From the NCBI GenBank assembly GCA_016188625.1, contig JACPHL010000265.1, forward strand, positions 1 through 17,849: 17,849 nt of DNA, in the 5' to 3' direction. The stretch's first letter is position 1; the number at the start of each line of letters is the position of its first letter. This DNA is from Candidatus Rokuibacteriota bacterium (lineage in GTDB: Bacteria > Methylomirabilota > Methylomirabilia > Rokubacteriales > JACPHL01). Both the position numbers and the translations under genes were made by a program. Positions 1 through 7,026 of the stretch are shown here, one piece after another. A model generated the notes under the pieces. That model was given only the letters and a program-made list of their open reading frames with translations. It was not told where the DNA came from and did no database searches.

Positions 1-110
1 ATGTGGACGGCGAGGAGTTCGTGGTGCACGCGCTGACCCGCGAGGCCGCCCGCGAGGTGCTGAGCCGGACGATGGAGAAGCGGGTCGCGCGGGCCTTCGG
101 TCAGGCGTGA
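1..110 (+). CDS. mrpE: Mrp/Mnh Na+/H+ antiporter subunit E, C-terminal fragment (5' end outside window)
   Basis: An open frame already running at the window start ends at TGA 108-110. About 35 residues are visible, beginning VDGEEFVVHALTREA and ending ARAFGQA. MrpE is a small membrane subunit of the multi-subunit Mrp cation/proton antiporter, with a cytoplasmic C-terminal domain. A 'DVDG...hVHaL' stretch near its end, as I recall the family, matches what is seen here. The main support is position: it lies 22 bases upstream of mrpF, in the usual E-F-G order. No transmembrane segment is visible because only the tail is present. I am fairly sure of the assignment by context and less sure from the short sequence alone. 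Confidence 0.72.
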   Translation, partial: VDGEEFVVHALTREAAREVLSRTMEKRVARAFGQA

Positions 111-132
111 GCCCCCCGACGGTGGATCCCTG

Positions 133-402
133 GTGGAGCTGAGGACCGTCTTCGTCGCGGCCGCGGCCTGCCTGATCGTCCTGACGCTGGGGTACCTCTA
201 CCGGCTCGTGACCGGCCCCACGATCTTCGACCGGATCCTCGGGCTCAGCGGGTTCGGCACCAGCACGACCATCATCCTCACCCTGATGGGGTGCGCCTAC
301 GGCCGGCTCGACATGTTCGTGGACATCGCGCTCGGGTACGCCCTGCTCAACTTCGTCGGGGTCCTGGCCGCGGCCCGGTACTTCGAGCGGGCCCGGGGGT
401 GA
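133..402 (+). CDS. mrpF: Mrp/Mnh Na+/H+ antiporter subunit F
   Basis: This 89-residue hydrophobic protein has three predicted membrane helices, at about residues 4-24, 34-53 and 60-80. It carries the family signature GPTIFDRILG (residues 28-37) between helices 1 and 2, which corresponds to the GPxxxDRxxA motif of MrpF/MnhF. The length matches the family (about 85-100 residues). MrpF is a small structural subunit of the Mrp complex in the cytoplasmic membrane, required for assembly of a complex that exchanges Na+ or other monovalent cations for protons. The start is GTG at 133, 22 bases after the mrpE stop. mrpG starts four bases after its stop, so the genes are surely co-transcribed. Equivalent to MbhB of membrane-bound hydrogenases. 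Confidence 0.93.
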   Translation: MELRTVFVAAAACLIVLTLGYLYRLVTGPTIFDRILGLSGFGTSTTIILTLMGCAYGRLDMFVDIALGYALLNFVGVLAAARYFERARG

Positions 403-406
403 GGCC

Positions 407-715
407 GTGACGGCGGCGACCCTCGCGCTCCTGGCGGCCGGGCTCTTCTTCGCCGCGGTCGCGAGCCTCGGGGTCCTCCGGCTCCCGGACTTCTACGCCC
501 GTCTGCACGCCGTGGGCAAGGCCGAGACCCTCGGGGTGCTCCTCGTCCTCGCCGGCGTGGCCCTCTGGCAGGGTCCCACCCTGACCAGCGTGAAGGTGCT
601 GTTCGTGGCGCTCTTCTTCTTCCTCACCAACCCCACGGCGACCCACGCCATCGCCCGGGCCGCCCTCCGGATCGGCGTCAGGCCCCTGGCCGCCGACGCG
701 GAGCGCCGGCCGTGA
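407..715 (+). CDS. mrpG: Mrp/Mnh Na+/H+ antiporter subunit G
   Basis: This 102-residue protein has three hydrophobic helices (about residues 3-24, 42-58 and 61-82). The conserved loop LRLPDFYARLHAVGKAETLG (residues 24-43) is diagnostic of MrpG/MnhG/PhaG, whose family motif is RxPDxxxRxHaxtkaxtlG. The length is typical. The start is GTG at 407, four bases after mrpF ends. Its TGA stop overlaps the GTG start of the next gene in a GTGA junction, implying translational coupling. MrpG is a small membrane subunit needed for a functional Mrp complex and has no catalytic role of its own that is known. Nothing in the sequence is abnormal. Confidence 0.93.
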   Translation: MTAATLALLAAGLFFAAVASLGVLRLPDFYARLHAVGKAETLGVLLVLAGVALWQGPTLTSVKVLFVALFFFLTNPTATHAIARAALRIGVRPLAADAERRP

Positions 716-1239
716 GCGGGCTCCTCAACGCCCTCTTCCTGGCGCTCCTGGTCATCCTGGCCGTGGCCGCGGTCCGGGTGCGGGACCTGGTGGGCGCGGT
801 GCTGGCCCTGTCGGCCTACGGGCTGGTGCTGGCCCTGACCTGGGCGGGGATGGGGGCCGTGGACGTCGCCTTCACCGAGGCCGTGGTCGGGGCCGGGGCC
901 TCCACCGTCTTCTTCCTGGCGACCCTCCTCAGGACCGTCAGGACCGAGCAGGTCCGCCTGCCCCGCGCCCGAGCCGCGAGCCTCGCCGCGGTCTTCCTGC
1001 TCGGGGGCCTCCTCTTCCTCGCCACCCACGAGTTCCCGAGCTGGGGCGATCCGGCCTCGCCTCCGTCGGTCCACGTCTCCCCCCGCTACCTCCGCCTGGG
1101 GTACGCGGAGACCGGGGCCCCGAACATCGTGACGGCGGTCCTCGCCGACTACCGTGGCTACGACACGCTGGTCGAGACCGTGGTGATCTTCACCGCGGCC
1201 CTGGCCTGCTGGGTGCTCCTCGGGAGGCCCAAGGCGTGA
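712..1239 (+). CDS. MbhD/MbhE-type subunit (equivalent to the C-terminal domains of MrpA)
   Basis: This 175-residue membrane protein has two parts. Residues about 1-72 hold three helices with the DUF4040/MbhD pattern, including VDVAFTEAVVGAGAST, which carries the conserved TExxVG membrane glutamate. Residues about 85-172 resemble MbhE, with GAPNIVTAVLADYRGYDTL and a final helix. In classical Mrp systems these two domains form the C-terminal tail of the giant MrpA subunit. Here they stand alone, as in archaeal membrane-bound hydrogenases and split-MrpA clusters, although MbhD and MbhE are fused. The domain lines the proposed Na+ path at the MrpA/MrpB side of the complex. The start is GTG at 712, overlapping the mrpG stop; the stop overlaps the mrpB start. 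Confidence 0.88.
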   Translation: MSGLLNALFLALLVILAVAAVRVRDLVGAVLALSAYGLVLALTWAGMGAVDVAFTEAVVGAGASTVFFLATLLRTVRTEQVRLPRARAASLAAVFLLGGLLFLATHEFPSWGDPASPPSVHVSPRYLRLGYAETGAPNIVTAVLADYRGYDTLVETVVIFTAALACWVLLGRPKA

Positions 1240-1685
1240 TCCGCGAGCACGACAGCGTCATCGTGCGGACCGTGGTGCGGGCGCTGGTCCCCTTCATCCA
1301 GCTCTTCGCCCTGTACGTGGTCTTCCACGGCCACTACAGTCCGGGAGGAGGCTTCCAGGGCGGGGTCATCCTGGCGGCCAGCTACATCCTGATCGCCCTC
1401 GCCCTGGGCCGGGCGGAGCTGGACCGGCTGGTGCAGGAGGGGGCGGTGCTGGTCCTGGGCGCCCTCGGGGTCCTGATCTTCGCCCTCACGGGGGCCCTGG
1501 GCCCGGTCCTGGGTGCGCCGCTCCTGGACTACGAGGTCCTGTCCCTGCCCGGCGTCCACGGCCCCGAGGCCAGGGCCCTCGGCATCCTCATCATCGAGAT
1601 CGGGGTCGCCATCGGGGTGGCGGGCGCGCTCACGCTGATCTTCTGCCGCCTCGCCAAGGCCGGGGAGGGGGGGGGGGCGCCGTGA
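1236..1685 (+). CDS. mrpB: Mrp/Mnh Na+/H+ antiporter subunit B (MnhB domain)
   Basis: This 149-residue protein has about four membrane helices and the family signature HGHYSPGGGFQGGVILAAS (residues 30-48). That glycine-rich loop is characteristic of MnhB/MrpB and MbhF. The length matches MrpB (about 140-150). The start GTG lies within the TGA overlap with the upstream MbhD/E gene (1236-1239). The C-terminus is the low-complexity AGEGGGAP, encoded by an 11-base G run at 1667-1677. That run also forms a purine-rich Shine-Dalgarno-like stretch just before mrpC, which starts at 1682 inside this gene's stop. It is a core subunit of the antiporter membrane domain, next to MrpC. Confidence 0.94.
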   Translation: MIREHDSVIVRTVVRALVPFIQLFALYVVFHGHYSPGGGFQGGVILAASYILIALALGRAELDRLVQEGAVLVLGALGVLIFALTGALGPVLGAPLLDYEVLSLPGVHGPEARALGILIIEIGVAIGVAGALTLIFCRLAKAGEGGGAP

Positions 1686-2062
1686 CCGAGCTCCTCGCCT
1701 ACGCCGCGGCCCGGTACAACTACTGGGTCTACATCCTCCTGATGCTCATCGGCTTCTACGCGATGGTCGCCCACGGTAACCTCCTCAAGAAGGTCATCGG
1801 CATGAACATCTTCCAGACGGCCATCATCCTCTTCTTCCTCTCGACCTCGGCCAAGCGGGGCGGGACCCTGCCCATCGTCGGCCCGGAGGCCCTCGCCGGC
1901 GGCGTGGCCCCGGCGCAGCTCATGAACCCGCTCCCCCACGCCCTCATGCTCACGGCCATCGTGGTGATGGTGGCCACCCTCGGGGTGGCCCTGGCGGTCC
2001 TGGTGAAGATCTACCGGAGGTACCGGTCGTTCGAAGAGGACGTGATCCTGGACCGCCTGTGA
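1682..2062 (+). CDS. mrpC: Mrp/Mnh Na+/H+ antiporter subunit C (NuoK-like)
   Basis: This 126-residue NuoK/MnhC-family protein has three helices, at about residues 13-31, 36-56 and 88-112. The motif KKVIGMNIFQTAIILFFL (residues 36-53) matches the conserved second helix of MrpC (GLxLlsnavNLfll type). A loop of about 25 residues (GPEALAGGVAPAQLMNPLPH), then ALMLTAIVVMVA, gives the characteristic 'DPLPQALxLTAIVI' signature. MrpC is homologous to complex I NuoK and sits between MrpB/A and MrpD. The start is GTG at 1682, overlapping the mrpB stop, and the TGA stop overlaps the mrpD start. The length is slightly above the typical 110-115 residues because of a charged C-terminal tail (YRRYRSFEEDVILDRL). 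Confidence 0.95.
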   Translation: MTELLAYAAARYNYWVYILLMLIGFYAMVAHGNLLKKVIGMNIFQTAIILFFLSTSAKRGGTLPIVGPEALAGGVAPAQLMNPLPHALMLTAIVVMVATLGVALAVLVKIYRRYRSFEEDVILDRL

Positions 2063-3555
2063 TGCTCCTGGATCACCTCCCGCCCCTCCTCCCCGTCGTC
2101 CCGCTCCTCGCCGCCCTCCTCCTCCCCCCGGTGGGCGCCGTCCGTCGCGGCCTGGTCCATCCGCTGGCGGCGGGCGCGGGGGCGGCGACGGCGATCCTCG
2201 CCCTCCTCGCCCTCCGGCGCGTGCTGGCCGAGGGGGTGATCCACTACCACGTCGGGGGGTGGGAGCCGCCGTGGGGGATCGAGCTGGTCCTGGATCACCT
2301 CAGCGCCTTCACGGCCGTGGCGGTCTCCGGCGTGGGGGCCCTCGCCCTGCTCTACGCCGGCCCCGCCGCCGGCGCCGAGGTGCGGGGCCGGGAGGCGTCG
2401 TTCTTCGGGCTCGCGCTCCTCCTCCTGGCGAGCCTTCTGGGGATGATCGTGACGGGCGACCTCTTCAACCTCTTCGTCTTCCTCGAGGTCGCCTCGATCT
2501 CGAGCTATGCGCTGGTGGCCACGGGGGACGGGCGCGCGCCCCTGGCCGCCTTCCGGTACATCGTGCTGGGCACGGTGGGGGCCTCACTCTACCTCCTCGG
2601 GGTCGGCCATCTCTACCTGATGACCGGGACCCTCAACATGGCCGACCTCGCCGACCGGCTCCCCGCGCTCGCCTCCTCGCGGGTGCTGGCCGTGGCGGTG
2701 GGGTTCCTGGTCATCGGGCTGGGGATCAAGATGGGGCTCTTCCCCCTCCACGGCTGGCTCCCCGACGCCTACACCTACGCCCCCCCGGCGGTGACGGCCC
2801 TGATCGCGCCCATCGCCACCAAGGCCGCCGCCTACGCGTTGGCCCGGATCCTCTTCTCCGTCCTCGGGGTCCACCGGGCGCTGACCGAGGTCCCGCTGAT
2901 GACCCTGCTGGCGTGGGCCGGGGCGGTGGCGATCGTGGCCGGCGGCGTCCTGGCGATCCGCCAGAACGACCTGCGGCGCCTTCTGGCGTACTCCAGCGTC
3001 AGCCAGATGGGGTACATCGTGCTGGGGATCGGGCTCGCCAACCGCCCCGCCCTGATCGGGGCGTACCTGCACATCCTCAACCACGCGATGATGAAGGGGT
3101 GCCTCTTCTTCGCCGCGGGGGCCGCGGCGGCCCGGCTCGGGGGCCCGGCCCTGGCGGACCTCCGCTGGATGCACCGCCGCATGCCCCTCACCACCGCGTG
3201 CGTGATCGTCGCCGCCCTCTCCATGATCGGGGTCCCGCCGACGGGGGGGTTCTTCAGCAAGTGGTACCTCCTGGTGGGGGCCGTCGAGGGGGGGCAGCCG
3301 GTCCTCGCCGGCGTGATCCTGGTCGGGGGGCTGCTGGCGGCGGTGTACATGTTCCGGGTGCTCGAGCACGCCTGCCTGGTCCGGCGCGAGGAGGGGGACC
3401 ATGGGCCCGCGCCCCCGTCCGGGCGGTCCGAGGCCTCCCCCGGAATGCTCGTCCCGCTCCTGGCCCTGGGGCTCGGCATCCTGGCGGTGGGGATCTGGAA
3501 CGCGCCGATCGTCTCGGGCGTGCTCAGGTTCGCGGCGCCCGCCGGGCTCAGGTAG
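2059..3555 (+). CDS. mrpD: Mrp/Mnh Na+/H+ antiporter subunit D (NuoN/M-like)
   Basis: This 498-residue polytopic protein of the proton-conducting antiporter family (PF00361) has about 14 helices. The proton-path residues all appear intact: Glu143 in VFLEVASISSY (helix 5), Lys224 with the FPLHGWLPDAY loop (helix 7), Lys255 in APIATKAAAYA (helix 8), His342 and Lys346 in NHAMMKG, and Lys401 in GGFFSKWY (helix 12). The start is GTG 2059 or the adjacent ATG 2062, both overlapping the mrpC stop. The stop is TAG, six bases before the next gene, so TAG is used as a real stop in this genome. MrpD is a proton-translocating subunit of the complex. A hydrophilic segment at about residues 440-455 (near EEGDHGPAPPSGRSEAS) separates the last two helices. 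Confidence 0.95.
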   Translation: MMLLDHLPPLLPVVPLLAALLLPPVGAVRRGLVHPLAAGAGAATAILALLALRRVLAEGVIHYHVGGWEPPWGIELVLDHLSAFTAVAVSGVGALALLYAGPAAGAEVRGREASFFGLALLLLASLLGMIVTGDLFNLFVFLEVASISSYALVATGDGRAPLAAFRYIVLGTVGASLYLLGVGHLYLMTGTLNMADLADRLPALASSRVLAVAVGFLVIGLGIKMGLFPLHGWLPDAYTYAPPAVTALIAPIATKAAAYALARILFSVLGVHRALTEVPLMTLLAWAGAVAIVAGGVLAIRQNDLRRLLAYSSVSQMGYIVLGIGLANRPALIGAYLHILNHAMMKGCLFFAAGAAAARLGGPALADLRWMHRRMPLTTACVIVAALSMIGVPPTGGFFSKWYLLVGAVEGGQPVLAGVILVGGLLAAVYMFRVLEHACLVRREEGDHGPAPPSGRSEASPGMLVPLLALGLGILAVGIWNAPIVSGVLRFAAPAGLR

Positions 3556-3561
3556 GACGGG

Positions 3562-5049
3562 ATGGGCGGCGAGGTCGTCGAGGCCTGGGGGCCGGGGCTC
3601 GCGCTCGTCCCGTCGCTGGCGGCCGCCGCCCTGATCCCGCTCTCGGCCCGTGCCCCCGCGCTCCGCGAGGCGTGGAGCCTCCTCGCCTCCGTGGCCCAGG
3701 CGGCGGTGGTCCTGTCCATGGTCCCGGGGGCCGCGGCCGGGGTGGTGCTCGAGACGACCCTGGTGGAGCTGGCGCCCGGGGTGCCCCTCGTCCTGCGGGC
3801 CGACGCCCTGGGGTGCGTCTTTGCGGCCCTCGCCTCGGGGCTCTGGGTGCTGACCACGGTCTACTCCATCGGCTACGTCCGGGGCCTCCACGAGCACGCC
3901 CAGACCCGCTACTTCTTCTGCTTCGCCCTCAGCCTCTTCGCGGCCGTCGGGGTGGCCTTCGCGGGGAACCTCCTGACCTTCTTCCTCTTCTACGAGATCC
4001 TCACCCTCGCCACCTACCCCCTCGTGGCCCACAAGGAGACGCCGGCGGCGGTCCAGGCCGGCCGGATGTACCTCGCCTACACCCTGACGGCGGGGGTGGC
4101 GCTCCTCGCCGCGACGGCGTGGCTCCAGATCCTCGTCGGCACCGTGGAGTTCCGGCCGGGGGGGATCCTGGGCGAGGCGGTCCCGCCCGCGACGCTCTGG
4201 CCGCTCCTCGGGCTCTTCGTCCTGGGCGTCGGCGTGAAGGCGGCCCTGATGCCGCTCCACTCATGGCTCCCGGTCGCGATGATCGCCCCGACGCCGGTCA
4301 GCGCCCTCCTCCACGCCGTCGCGGTGGTGAAGGCGGGCGTCTTCGGGGTCGTCCGCGTCCTCGGCTACGTGGTCGGCCCCGAGCTGCTGGGAGGCCTCGG
4401 GGCCTGGAGCGCGGTGGCGTGGCTGGCCGCGGCGACCATCCTCGCCGGCTCCCTGCTGGCCCTGGCCCAGGACAACCTGAAGCGGCTCCTGGCCTTCTCC
4501 ACGGTGAGCCAGCTCTCGTACGTCGTCCTCGGGGTCGCGCTGGGGACGCCGAGCGGGGTCGTCGGCGGGATCCAGCACATCGTCAACCACGGGGTCACGA
4601 AGATCACGCTCTTCTTCTGCGCGGGGGCGATCTACGTGGCGACGGGGAAGGAGCGGGTGAGCCAGCTGGCCGGGATCGGGCGCCGGATGCCGGTGACGAT
4701 GGGGGTCTTCGCCGTGGCGGCCCTCGGCCTCGCCGGCCTGCCGCCGGCCAGCGGCTTCCTCTCCAAGTGGTACCTGATCCGCGGGGCCCTGGAGGCCGGC
4801 CAGTGGCCGTTCGTCCTCGTCTGGCTGGCCAGCTCGCTCCTGAACCTCGCCTATTTCCTCCCGATCATCATCAGCGCCTTCTTCCGCCGCTCCGGGGAGG
4901 CCGAGGGGGTCACCGAGGCGCCGGCCACCCTGCTCGTGCCGCTGGTCGTGACGGGGGCGGCGAGTGTCCTCCTGGGGGTGGCCCCCGGGGCCTTCCTCAG
5001 CCTGGCCTCGCGGGCCGCCCACGACATCCTCGGGGGGATCCTCCCGTGA
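3562..5049 (+). CDS. Second large antiporter subunit, MrpA/NuoL-like N-terminal module
   Basis: A second PF00361 antiporter subunit, 495 residues. Key residues are present: Glu145 in FLFYEILTLATYPLV, Lys226 followed by MPLHSWLP, His251 and Lys257 in PTPVSALLHAVAVVKAG, His343/Lys347 in VNHGVTKI, and Lys402 in GFLSKWY. The PTPVSALLHAxxVVKAG stretch is the NuoL/MrpA signature, whereas the upstream mrpD has the MrpD/NuoM form. I infer that this gene supplies the MrpA channel while the MbhD/E gene at 712-1239 supplies MrpA's C-terminal part, so MrpA is split here. Databases may label it 'subunit D'. The start is ATG 3562, six bases after the mrpD stop; an in-frame upstream start is unlikely. The stop overlaps the next gene's GTG. 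Confidence 0.9.
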   Translation: MGGEVVEAWGPGLALVPSLAAAALIPLSARAPALREAWSLLASVAQAAVVLSMVPGAAAGVVLETTLVELAPGVPLVLRADALGCVFAALASGLWVLTTVYSIGYVRGLHEHAQTRYFFCFALSLFAAVGVAFAGNLLTFFLFYEILTLATYPLVAHKETPAAVQAGRMYLAYTLTAGVALLAATAWLQILVGTVEFRPGGILGEAVPPATLWPLLGLFVLGVGVKAALMPLHSWLPVAMIAPTPVSALLHAVAVVKAGVFGVVRVLGYVVGPELLGGLGAWSAVAWLAAATILAGSLLALAQDNLKRLLAFSTVSQLSYVVLGVALGTPSGVVGGIQHIVNHGVTKITLFFCAGAIYVATGKERVSQLAGIGRRMPVTMGVFAVAALGLAGLPPASGFLSKWYLIRGALEAGQWPFVLVWLASSLLNLAYFLPIIISAFFRRSGEAEGVTEAPATLLVPLVVTGAASVLLGVAPGAFLSLASRAAHDILGGILP

Positions 5050-5255
5050 CGCCCAGGGGGCTCCTCTGGATCGCCTTCGCCCTGAGCGCCGCGGTGGAGC
5101 TCCTCCTCCCCGCCGCCGAGACATCCCTGCCTTGGTGGCACCGGACCCCGGCCTTCCACGCCGCCTACGGCCTCGTCGGGTGCATGCTCATCGTCGTCGT
5201 CGCCAAGGCGCTCGGGAGGTACTGGCTCCAGCGGCCCGAGGGCGACGATGACTGA
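5046..5255 (+). CDS. Small conserved-type membrane protein within the antiporter operon
   Basis: This 69-residue protein starts at GTG 5046 in a GTGA overlap with the preceding antiporter gene and ends at TGA 5253-5255, overlapping the ATG (5248) of the next. It has two hydrophobic helices (residues about 5-25 and 40-57) joined by a loop with SLPWWHRTPAFHAAYG, then a basic/aromatic segment GRYWLQRPEGDDD. I know of no named function. Similar short proteins with a 'W..R.P.F.A..G..G' loop and a KalGryWLqR tail recur, to my recollection, between antiporter-like subunits in Mrp-related clusters. It is probably a small structural subunit. Overlap at both ends and GC-rich codon use support real coding. 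Gene finders could miss it, since a long shadow frame covers it. Confidence 0.82.
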   Translation: MTPRGLLWIAFALSAAVELLLPAAETSLPWWHRTPAFHAAYGLVGCMLIVVVAKALGRYWLQRPEGDDD

Positions 5256-6743
5256 CCTCGCCCACCCCGCGTGGGTCTACCTCGCGGGGGCGCTCCTCGC
5301 GGCCGTCGTCCCGCGCCGCGGGCGGGTCCCCCTGCTCCTGGCCGTCCCCGGAGCGGCCCTCGCCCTGGGCCTTTGGCTCCCCGAGGGGCGGGAGACGGCG
5401 GCGCGCTTCCTCGGGCAGGAGGTCGTCCTCCTCCGGGCCGACCGCCTGAGCCTGGTCTTCGGCACGGTCTTCGTGATCATGGGGCTCCTCGGGACCGTCT
5501 TCGCCCTCCACGTCCGGGAGCGCGGCCCGCACGTGGCGGCGTTCGCCTACGTCGGGAGCGCCCTGGGCGTCGTGTTCGCGGGGGACCTCCTCACCCTGTT
5601 CGTCTTCTGGGAGCTCATGTCGGTCTCCTCCGCCTTCCTGATCCTCCAGCGACGCACCGCCAAGGCGCTGGCCGCGGGCTTCCGGTACCTGATGGTCCAC
5701 GCCTTCGGCGGCGCCTGCCTCCTGGCCGGGCTCCTGCTCCGCGCGGCGGCGGGGGAGGGCCTGCGATTCGAGGCCATGGCGCTGACGGGGGCGACGGCGC
5801 TGATCCTCCTCGGCTTCGCGGTCAACGCGGCGATTCCGCCCCTCTCGGCCTGGCTGACCGACGCCTACCCCGAGGGGACGGTGACCGGGAGCGTCTTCCT
5901 CTCCGCCTTCACGACCAAGGCGGCGGTCTACGCGCTGGCGCGGGGCTTCCCCGGGGTGGAGCTCCTGGTGTGGGCCGGGGCGGTGATGGCCCTCTACGGG
6001 GTGGTGTTCGCGGTCCTGGAGAACGACATCCGGCGGCTGCTCGCCTACCACATCGTCAGCCAGGTGGGCTACATGGTCACGGGCGTGGGCCTGGGGACGG
6101 CGCTGGCGATCAGCGGGACGGCGGCCCACGCCTTCAGCCACATCCTCTACAAGGGCCTGCTCTTCATGGCCACCGGCGCGGGAGCACCGGGCCGCGGTGG
6201 AGTGGATGCTCGCCATGGCCTCCGTGGGGACGTTCCTCCACACCGGGCTCAAGCTCCCGTTCTTCACCTTTTTCGCGGCGGATCGCGGGGTCCACCGGCG
6301 GGAGCCCCCGGGGAACATGCTCCTGGCCATGGGTCTGGCGGCCGTCCTCTGCGTCGGCATCGGGGTCGCGCCGGGGTTCCTCTACCGGATCCTCCCGTTC
6401 CCGGTGGCCTACGAGCCGTACACCGCCCCCCACGTCGTCACCACCCTCCAGCTCCTGCTCGGCACCGGGGTCGGGTTCATGCTGCTGGTGCGGCATCTCG
6501 GCGGCGAGCCGACCGTGACCCTCGACACCGACTGGGTGTACCGCCGGGGGGGTCGGCTCCTGCTGGGGTTCTGCCAGGCGTGGGTGCGGGCGAGCGCCCG
6601 GGGGACGGCCGCCCTCGCGCATGGGATCGGCCGGCTGCGGGCGGAAGCGGGGCTCAGGCCCGGCCGGTCGCGGCGCCCTCCCCGTGGGCTACTGGGTGGT
6701 GATCAGCCTGGGGCTCCTGGGCCTGCTCATCCTCGCCCTGTAG
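5248..6743 (+). pseudogene. Third large antiporter subunit (MnhD/HyfB-like), broken by internal deletion and frameshift
   Basis: Residues 1-311 (5248-6180) read as a normal PF00361 antiporter subunit: Glu122 in VFWELMSVSS, NAAIPPLSAWLTDAYPEG, Lys224 in FTTKAAVYALARGF, ENDIRRLLAYHIVSQVGYM and HAFSHILYKGLLFMATGA. After Ala311 the frame changes. Homology resumes at 6182 in another frame as EHRAAVEWML, ASVGTFLHTGLKLPFFTFF. Compared with the two paralogues just upstream, about 55 residues are missing, including the helix-12 SGFxSK lysine segment. A second frame change lies at about 6655-6680: the expected C-terminal helix (VGYWVVISLGLLGLLILAL, then TAG 6741-6743) is in the third frame. Unlike the other two large subunits, the helix-7 lysine is replaced by Asn193 and the loop histidine by Ser. 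Either a decayed gene or an assembly collapse. The first 1.45 kb could also be called as a 484-residue ORF with an aberrant tail. Confidence 0.85.
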
Positions 6744-6753
6744 TCCAGCCGCG

Positions 6754-6996
6754 CTACTTCCGCCCCTCGGCCAGGGCCTGTTCGAGGCGCTCCTGCTCCT
6801 CCCGGGCGGTCTTGAGGCGCCCCTCGGTCTCGCGCAGGGACCGGGTCAGGGCCTCGCGCTCGGCCTCGGCCTCCACCCTCACCCGCGCCAGCTCCTGCTC
6901 CACGGAGCCGAGGGGGCGACCCCAGTAGAGGTACCCGCCGAGGAGTCCGATCAGGAGCGCGGCCACCATGATGCCGACGGCTACCCACTTGGGCAT
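6754..6996 (-). CDS. Small membrane-anchored coiled-coil protein
   Basis: This 80-residue protein has one N-terminal helix (residues about 4-26, ending YLYWGRPLG) followed by a highly charged Glu/Arg-rich segment (about 29-80) with heptad-like spacing, read as a coiled coil. It resembles generic single-pass cytoplasmic coiled-coil proteins; I do not recognise a family. The start is ATG 6996 with a strong ribosome site (GGAAGGAG) about 7 bases upstream. It follows the TM-helix gene by 30 bases and is probably last in the minus-strand operon. Its TAG stop lies 10 bases from the end of the convergent antiporter operon. It may tether or oligomerise beside the preceding membrane protein, which is inference. 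Confidence 0.75.
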   Translation of the reverse strand: MPKWVAVGIMVAALLIGLLGGYLYWGRPLGSVEQELARVRVEAEAEREALTRSLRETEGRLKTAREEQERLEQALAEGRK

Positions 6997-7026
6997 GACC
7001 TGTCTCCTTCCGGCCCGGTCGCGGGG

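Noticed and set aside
2584-4260. A 558-codon antisense open frame
   Set aside because: Composition is Gly/Glu/Arg/His-rich with no domains; it is a shadow of the conserved antiporter genes on the plus strand.
2259-5255. A 998-codon open frame on the plus strand
   Set aside because: Most of it is an Arg/Gly/Pro-rich shadow of mrpD and the second antiporter gene caused by high GC. Only its last 69 codons (5046-5255) look like a real protein.
6744-6753. Bidirectional terminator between the convergent operons
   Set aside because: Only 10 bases separate the two stops, and no hairpin with T tracts was found there.
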